This document shows, one piece after another, positions 36,837-40,732 of a stretch of DNA of 40,732 nucleotides. The stretch covers positions 1-40,732 of IMG/VR virus record IMGVR_UViG_3300034947_000017; one strand, written 5' to 3'. This DNA is from a virus. The notes under the pieces are model-generated. The model was not told the DNA's origin and did no database searches. It was given only the letters and a program-made list of their open reading frames with translations. Made by a program: the position numbers and the translations under genes. How positions within the stretch are numbered: position 1 is the stretch's first letter; each line of letters opens with the position of its first letter.

Positions 36837-38194
36837 GAGGCCATCTCCAGTTCTGCCCGCTCGCCCTGCGGGGCCGGCGGCTCGGCGTAGATTTCGGTGC
36901 GCCTCTGCCGTTCTTGCCACTCGATGACCTGCTGCGCTTCCGCGAACGTCAGCGCGGATGACGTGTCAACATCGCGTCCGACGACCATGGAGATCTGGGT
37001 GAGACGAGCCTCACGGTTTTCCGTGCCGCCGAGTCCGAGGTCGCGCCAGAGGGCGTGCATCCGGCGGTGCTGGGCCTGGTTGACCATCGGGATTGGTCCG
37101 TTGCCGGCGCCGGTCGGCTCTGGGGCGGGCGTGGCCGGGTCCAATTCAACCTTGCGGCGCTTGACGTGCCCAGCGAGCTGCTTGGCCTCCGCCTGACTGA
37201 CCTCACCGGCTGTCGCTGCCGCCTCAAGCGCCTCCCACGTGCCACGCAGCGCGGCCTCGTCGGCCGCGTCGACGATCGCCGCGAACAGCTCTCGCGCACG
37301 CGGCGATGGCTGTGGTCGGGCCGGTGGTGCCGATGTCGGCCGTGCCTCGTCGACGAGGTCCTCGTCGGTCACCCGCGGTGGTGCGAGGTCCCGCACCTGC
37401 GCGCCAGGCCCGCCACACCGCAACGTGTCGAAGACGATCCCCTCGATCGTCCAATCCTTCGCCAGCTCGGTCGGATCGTCGTAGCCGGGCCGTAGCCCGA
37501 CGAACGCCGACCGAACGCCGACCACGATGCCCGGCTTGGTTCGGTCGAGGCGGATCCAGCATGACGAGTCGTAGCCGAGGTTTTTGTGCCCCTCGACTCG
37601 GTAGTCCCGCTGGCGCTCGATCGGCTTGCCAGCGTCGTCGAGGGCGGCGACCTCCTTGCCGCGGGCGGTCATCAGCACGATGCCCGGGAACGTCATGAGC
37701 GCGGTCATCAATCTCCGGTGGCGCGAGTTCGCCTCGTTCCAGATGTCCATCGAGATGGTCGGCTCGACGTCGTCCGCCAGCTGCGGCTTGTTGTGTCTGC
37801 GCGCCTTGTCGTTGTGCCGCTGGCGTGCCTTGGCGCTCGCCCAGTCCTTGTGGAGGTCCCACTCTGCGGTCATCGAGTCGATGGTGAGGACTACGGGTCG
37901 CTGGCCAGCCTCGGCGGCGCGGCGGGCTTCGTCGCGAATCGCGAGGACTGCGCCGTAGATTTGACTCCAGGTCCCGTCATGTTCGACGACGAGATAATCC
38001 GCACCGGGGATGGCGCCGTACTCGTCCGCGGCCCCCTCCGCAAGGTCGATCCAGTACATCTGGCCGATCCGAGGGCTGGCGGAGAACTGGGCGCAGGCCC
38101 AGCTCTTACCGGACTTCTCGCCGCCCTCGATCAGGATCAGCGGCCACGGCACGCGGCCGGTCGGCGGGCGGGTCTTCAGTGTATATGCGGCCAT
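36833..38194 (-). CDS. Sak4-like RecA-fold ATPase
   Basis: A 453-aa protein. P-loop EGGEKSGKS (23-31), Walker B VVLTIDS (D106) and the conserved NSRHRRLMTALMTFPGIVLMTARGKE region fit phage Sak4/AAA ATPases, which promote single-strand annealing with an SSB. The C-terminal part (about 365-430: QAQHRRMHALWRDLGLGG, LTQISMVVGRDV, LTFAEAQQVIEW) is a separate domain also found in other actinophage replication proteins. No SSB is seen here. ATG 38194. Confidence 0.85.
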   Translation of the reverse strand: MAAYTLKTRPPTGRVPWPLILIEGGEKSGKSWACAQFSASPRIGQMYWIDLAEGAADEYGAIPGADYLVVEHDGTWSQIYGAVLAIRDEARRAAEAGQRPVVLTIDSMTAEWDLHKDWASAKARQRHNDKARRHNKPQLADDVEPTISMDIWNEANSRHRRLMTALMTFPGIVLMTARGKEVAALDDAGKPIERQRDYRVEGHKNLGYDSSCWIRLDRTKPGIVVGVRSAFVGLRPGYDDPTELAKDWTIEGIVFDTLRCGGPGAQVRDLAPPRVTDEDLVDEARPTSAPPARPQPSPRARELFAAIVDAADEAALRGTWEALEAAATAGEVSQAEAKQLAGHVKRRKVELDPATPAPEPTGAGNGPIPMVNQAQHRRMHALWRDLGLGGTENREARLTQISMVVGRDVDTSSALTFAEAQQVIEWQERQRRTEIYAEPPAPQGERAELEMAS

Positions 38195-38196
38195 GA

Positions 38197-38604
38197 TCAG
38201 CTCTCCTTGGCTGCGATGGCGTGGCCGGCGGACGTCACGGGCCGCAGTAGCGGCGATGCGGTGACGGGGCGGATGACGCTGCTACCGGCCATGCCAAACG
38301 CCGAGGACTCGACGTCGGGCACCTCGTCGACGGCCGGGAACCGGGGCAGCGGCATAGTCGGGTCACCACCGACGTACAGCCTGCGGATCCACCGTCGGGT
38401 CTCCAGCGTCCAGCACGCCCAGATGTCGTCCGGGTCTTCGACGCTGGCGTTTGCGGCGACGGTCCAGGCGCCGCGCATGTCGTTGGCCTGCATACGCGAC
38501 GTCAGGAGCTCGATCTCGCCCCGCGCGTCGTCCATGGCGCGCTCCAGGTCGACCCGTGCGCGCCGGAGCGCGGCCCAGGGCCAGAGCAGGTCACCGATCC
38601 GCAT
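38197..38604 (-). CDS. Unknown early protein
   Basis: A 135-aa protein. The N-terminal coil (ALRRARVDLERAMDDARGEIELLTSRMQ) is followed by AWTVAANASVEDPDDIWACW, ETRRWIRRLYVGG and a disordered C-terminus. No family is recognised. ATG 38604 lies inside the end of the previous gene (14-base overlap), and the stop is 2 nt before the Sak4 start. Confidence 0.68.
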   Translation of the reverse strand: MRIGDLLWPWAALRRARVDLERAMDDARGEIELLTSRMQANDMRGAWTVAANASVEDPDDIWACWTLETRRWIRRLYVGGDPTMPLPRFPAVDEVPDVESSAFGMAGSSVIRPVTASPLLRPVTSAGHAIAAKES

Positions 38605-39172
38605 CGGAGGTCACCCCCGTTTCGCGGGCAACGGCCAGCAGGTCCTCGTCACTGCCGTGCGCGTAGCGCGACAGTGCGCGGCGGGCGGCGAACACCTCGC
38701 TGGCGGTGGGCGGCTCGACCTCCCGCCAGCCGGGCGCGAGGGCGCGCTGACCGGTCGGATCGGTGGGCCAGGGGTCGGTGGAGTCGAGGACGGTCCACGC
38801 CTGGGTGCTCAGCACGTACCAGCGGTGGACCTGGGCCGCACTGCCCGGCACGTCATGCAGGGCGTGGCTGTGCCCCTGGCCGAGCGTCGGCCGGTAGGTG
38901 TCGCCCGGGTCGCTGGAGTGCTGCTCCAGGCACCGGTGCCGGCCGGGCCGCGGATCGGCGTAGGCGGCGGCGAGGTCGGTGGGCGTCTGGCGCTGCGGCC
39001 ACGGCGCGGGCGCGGGCTCGGGCTGCTCGGCCGCCGGCCGCACCGGCTCGAACACCACCGGCTCGTCGTCGACGGGCCCCAGCCGGCGGCCGCCGAACGC
39101 GATGCGGATGACGCCGACGCTGAGGAGCACGGCTCCACCAGCCCCGACTCCCAGCATGATCACTGTCAGCAT
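38591..39172 (-). CDS. Membrane-anchored early protein
   Basis: A 193-aa protein: an N-terminal TM helix (MLTVIMLGVGAGGAVLLSVGVI), a basic stop-transfer GGRR, a Pro-rich linker (about 45-65), then a soluble domain with HSHALHDVPGSAAQVHRWYVL, STQAWTVLDS and a helical end (SEVFAARRALSRYAHGSDED). No family is recognised. ATG 39172 follows GAGGGA. With the next small TM protein it may modify the infected cell's membrane. Confidence 0.7.
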   Translation of the reverse strand: MLTVIMLGVGAGGAVLLSVGVIRIAFGGRRLGPVDDEPVVFEPVRPAAEQPEPAPAPWPQRQTPTDLAAAYADPRPGRHRCLEQHSSDPGDTYRPTLGQGHSHALHDVPGSAAQVHRWYVLSTQAWTVLDSTDPWPTDPTGQRALAPGWREVEPPTASEVFAARRALSRYAHGSDEDLLAVARETGVTSDADR

Positions 39173-39315
39173 GGTCCCTCCCACCAGTCGTGGTCCGCGG
39201 CCCGGTCGGCGCGGCGGCACTGGGCGCGCCAGGTGATGAGCTCGATGACGCGGATCAGGCCGAACGCGGCCAGCAGCAGCAGGAACGCGAACGCCCACCA
39301 CGGCATGGTGATCAC
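39166..39315 (-). CDS. 49-aa single-pass membrane protein
   Basis: One TM helix (PWWAFAFLLLLAAFGLIRVIELI) and a charged C-terminus (RAQCRRADRAADHDWWEGPC). GTG 39315 is chosen because it overlaps the previous stop (GTGA) and has GGAGG 6 nt upstream; ATG 39306 is the alternative. No function is known. Confidence 0.62.
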   Translation of the reverse strand: MITMPWWAFAFLLLLAAFGLIRVIELITWRAQCRRADRAADHDWWEGPC

Positions 39316-39518
39316 CGTCCACCTCCGGTCTGCTGGGCCCGGATGGTGACGGCGGGCAGGCTCAATCCCGGGCTGGGCGCCCAGGTCTGGGCGAGGTACT
39401 CCGCGCATCCGCCGAGCGAGTGGCACGGGGTCTCCCCGCAAGCTGGGCAGGTGTCCGCCTCGGCCCGCGGGGCCCGTGGCGCTGGCTGCCCGCTCACGAC
39501 GTGCTCGGCGGCGGTCAC
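39312..39518 (-). CDS. Small zinc-binding protein
   Basis: A 68-aa protein with C24, C27, C32 and C38 (TCPACGETPCHSLGGCAEYL) forming a likely zinc site and a disordered C-terminus. GTG 39518 follows AGGAGG at 6 nt. Typical of actinophage early regions; function unknown. Confidence 0.7.
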   Translation of the reverse strand: MTAAEHVVSGQPAPRAPRAEADTCPACGETPCHSLGGCAEYLAQTWAPSPGLSLPAVTIRAQQTGGGR

Positions 39519-39571
39519 TGGGCACCTCCTCGGTGGCGGGACCAGAAGTGGGATCGGGACGAGGCGCTCAC
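39515..39571 (-). CDS. 18-aa linker ORF
   Basis: GTG 39571 overlaps the preceding stop, and its own TGA overlaps the next start (both GTGA). The peptide is MSASSRSHFWSRHRGGAQ. It contains the next gene's ribosome binding site. It may act as a coupling or leader peptide rather than a functional protein. Confidence 0.35.
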   Translation of the reverse strand: MSASSRSHFWSRHRGGAQ

Positions 39572-40467
39572 TGGTCCACCTCCGTGTACAGGCGCTGCCA
39601 CCGGGCGTAGGTGCCGGTGCCGTCGCACTCGACGCAGGGGTCCGGGCTCTCGCCGGTGGCCACGGCCTCGACCACGTCGCACCCGTCGCACAGCCACAGC
39701 TGGCCGGCGTCGGTGACGGCCAGCGCGTACTCGGGCCTGGCCGTGCCGGTCAGGCGCACGATCTCGGCCGCCAGCGGCATGTGCGGGTCTGTGACCGCGT
39801 CCTCGGGCCACGCGGCGTACCAGGCCGCCAGGACGTACTCCAGGACCTCGGCCCGCTCGTCGTCGTCGCCAGCGACGCTCCAAGATCGCCGCGCGTTGCG
39901 CAAGGTGACCTCGATGGCACCTGTCGCCACCCGCTCGGCCAGGTACAGCTCCACGGCCTCGCACACCTGGACGTCACTGAGCGGGTGCTGGCTACGTTGT
40001 CGGGCCAGCACCCGCTCAGCCTGGTGCGCGTTGAGCTGTAGGTCCAAGCTGTGGAGACGCTCCACGGCCCGCAGGACCTCCAGCGATGGCCACTCGTGCC
40101 CGTCCTGCGCAGCGTCGATGGCCGCCTCGCGCTGGGCCTCCTCCAGCGCCCGACTGGGCAGCCCGGCGGCGACGCGCTCGGCGTCGCCGGTGGCTGCCCG
40201 TAGGGCCACCTCGATGACGTCGGTCGGCTGCCGGCCGTCGAGGTACAGCGCCACGGCCTCGTGCACCTGGTCGTCGGTGAGATCACCGCGACCTGACCAC
40301 ATGCCCAGGAGCCGCTCGGCCTGGTAGCTGTCGATGTCCAGATCCCAGGACCGCAGCGCCTCCACGGCCCGCATGACTGCCTGGTGCTCGGCATGGCGCT
40401 GCCTGCCGATCTCCTCGTGGATGGCCGCCTGGACATCCGGGCTGTCGTACGCGCCTGAGCCGCTCAC
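39568..40467 (-). CDS. Protein with 100-residue internal duplication and zinc ribbon
   Basis: A 299-aa protein. Residues 31-90 and 131-190 are homologous (first copy RAVEALRSWDLDIDSYQAER, EAVALYLDGR; second RAVERLHSLDLQLNAHQAER, EAVELYLAER), exactly 100 residues apart. The C-terminus has C260-x2-C263 and C278-x2-C281 (LCDGCD, CVECDGTG), a ribbon with a DnaJ-like CxxCxGxG turn. No family is recognised. GTG 40467 overlaps the stop of the junction gene as GTGA. Confidence 0.78.
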   Translation of the reverse strand: MSGSGAYDSPDVQAAIHEEIGRQRHAEHQAVMRAVEALRSWDLDIDSYQAERLLGMWSGRGDLTDDQVHEAVALYLDGRQPTDVIEVALRAATGDAERVAAGLPSRALEEAQREAAIDAAQDGHEWPSLEVLRAVERLHSLDLQLNAHQAERVLARQRSQHPLSDVQVCEAVELYLAERVATGAIEVTLRNARRSWSVAGDDDERAEVLEYVLAAWYAAWPEDAVTDPHMPLAAEIVRLTGTARPEYALAVTDAGQLWLCDGCDVVEAVATGESPDPCVECDGTGTYARWQRLYTEVDQ

Positions 40468-40732
40468 GACGCACCACCGGACTGGCGCGCGCAGGACTCG
40501 GCCCGAACAGCCTTGACCTCGGTCGAGCTCACGCCGACCGATACCGCGAGCCACAGCAGCGGGTGCACTGTGGGGTCTAGCGCGTCGATCGCGTCGCGCC
40601 AAACCCGCTCCTCATCCCGTAGTGCGCGCGCGTCGGCGGCGTAGTCGTCGGACAGGATCGCCGCACGCTGCCGCTGGCGGATCTCTACGAGGCGGGCGTA
40701 GAGCTCGTCCAGGGTGGGCTTGTCGGTGTCGC
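40464..40732 (-). CDS. Junction-spanning small early protein (3' part)
   Basis: C-terminal part of the protein that starts at 211 on the left end. The window end cuts it; on the circle the 112-aa reading frame is uninterrupted. This part reads ILSDDYAADARALRDEERVW, RDAIDALDPTVHPLLWLAVS and the end ESCARQSGGAS. The duplicated ends therefore fall inside one intact gene, which supports a circular molecule. Confidence 0.85.
   Translation of the reverse strand, partial: DTDKPTLDELYARLVEIRQRQRAAILSDDYAADARALRDEERVWRDAIDALDPTVHPLLWLAVSVGVSSTEVKAVRAESCARQSGGAS
40592..40732. repeat. Right copy of the 141-bp terminal direct repeat
   Basis: Exact copy of positions 1-141. See the left copy. Confidence 0.95.

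Noticed and set aside
37586-39349. Long plus-strand open frame (587 codons)
   Set aside because: Antisense to the Sak4-like gene and its neighbours; no domain pattern and no sensible start.

Overview
The window looks like a complete temperate siphovirus genome of an actinobacterium. The first 141 bases (1-141) recur exactly as the last 141 (40592-40732), so the contig closes into a circle of 40,591 bp, and one gene runs across the junction (start at 211, stop at 40464). The DNA is visibly G+C-rich, GTG starts and 4-base GTGA/ATGA overlaps are common, and there is a WhiB-family regulator, a family confined to Actinobacteria and their phages. The attP core matches the 3' part of a tRNA-Thr(CGT) gene. 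The host genus cannot be named from the sequence.

Layout. 397-2607: immunity and integration module (xis on minus; repressor and tyrosine integrase on plus), then attP at 2671-2717 with flanking arm-type repeats and a strong terminator. 2813-6226: accessory and regulatory region, with two membrane proteins, a GntR-type winged helix protein, a pair of divergent helix-turn-helix genes around a 26-bp palindrome, and a Phd-type antitoxin coupled to a protein with three DNA-binding modules instead of a recognisable toxin. A perfect 40-bp inverted repeat (6243-6282) separates this region from the late genes.

The minus strand from about 28.5 kb down to 6.4 kb is the late block. In transcription order it holds a small ORF, HNH endonuclease, TerS, TerL, portal, a MuF head protein fused to a kinase-like domain, scaffold, major capsid protein, several decoration-like proteins, head-tail connectors, tail terminator, tail tube, two tail chaperones joined by a -1 frameshift site, tape measure, baseplate or minor tail proteins, an M15 endolysin and two holin candidates. 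One 38-aa membrane peptide on the plus strand (16249-16365) interrupts it.

From 28.5 to 31.7 kb lie zinc-ribbon proteins and a replication-initiator-like gene that carries iterons and two DnaA boxes, a likely origin. The early block runs on the minus strand from 211 through the junction down to 32127: an internally duplicated protein, small membrane and zinc proteins, a Sak4-like ATPase, a UvrD-family helicase, WhiB, a cytosine-5 DNA methyltransferase and a paralogous pair of HTH proteins.

Several regulator genes (xis, repressor, 4519-4731, phd, the 38-aa peptide) have a TAnnnT -10 element 6-7 nt before their start codon, suggesting leaderless mRNAs. The observations most worth a second look are the MuF-kinase fusion, the methyltransferase whose alternative frame also carries methyltransferase-like C-terminal motifs, the orphan antitoxin operon, the complete lambda-like attP, and the origin inside the initiator gene.
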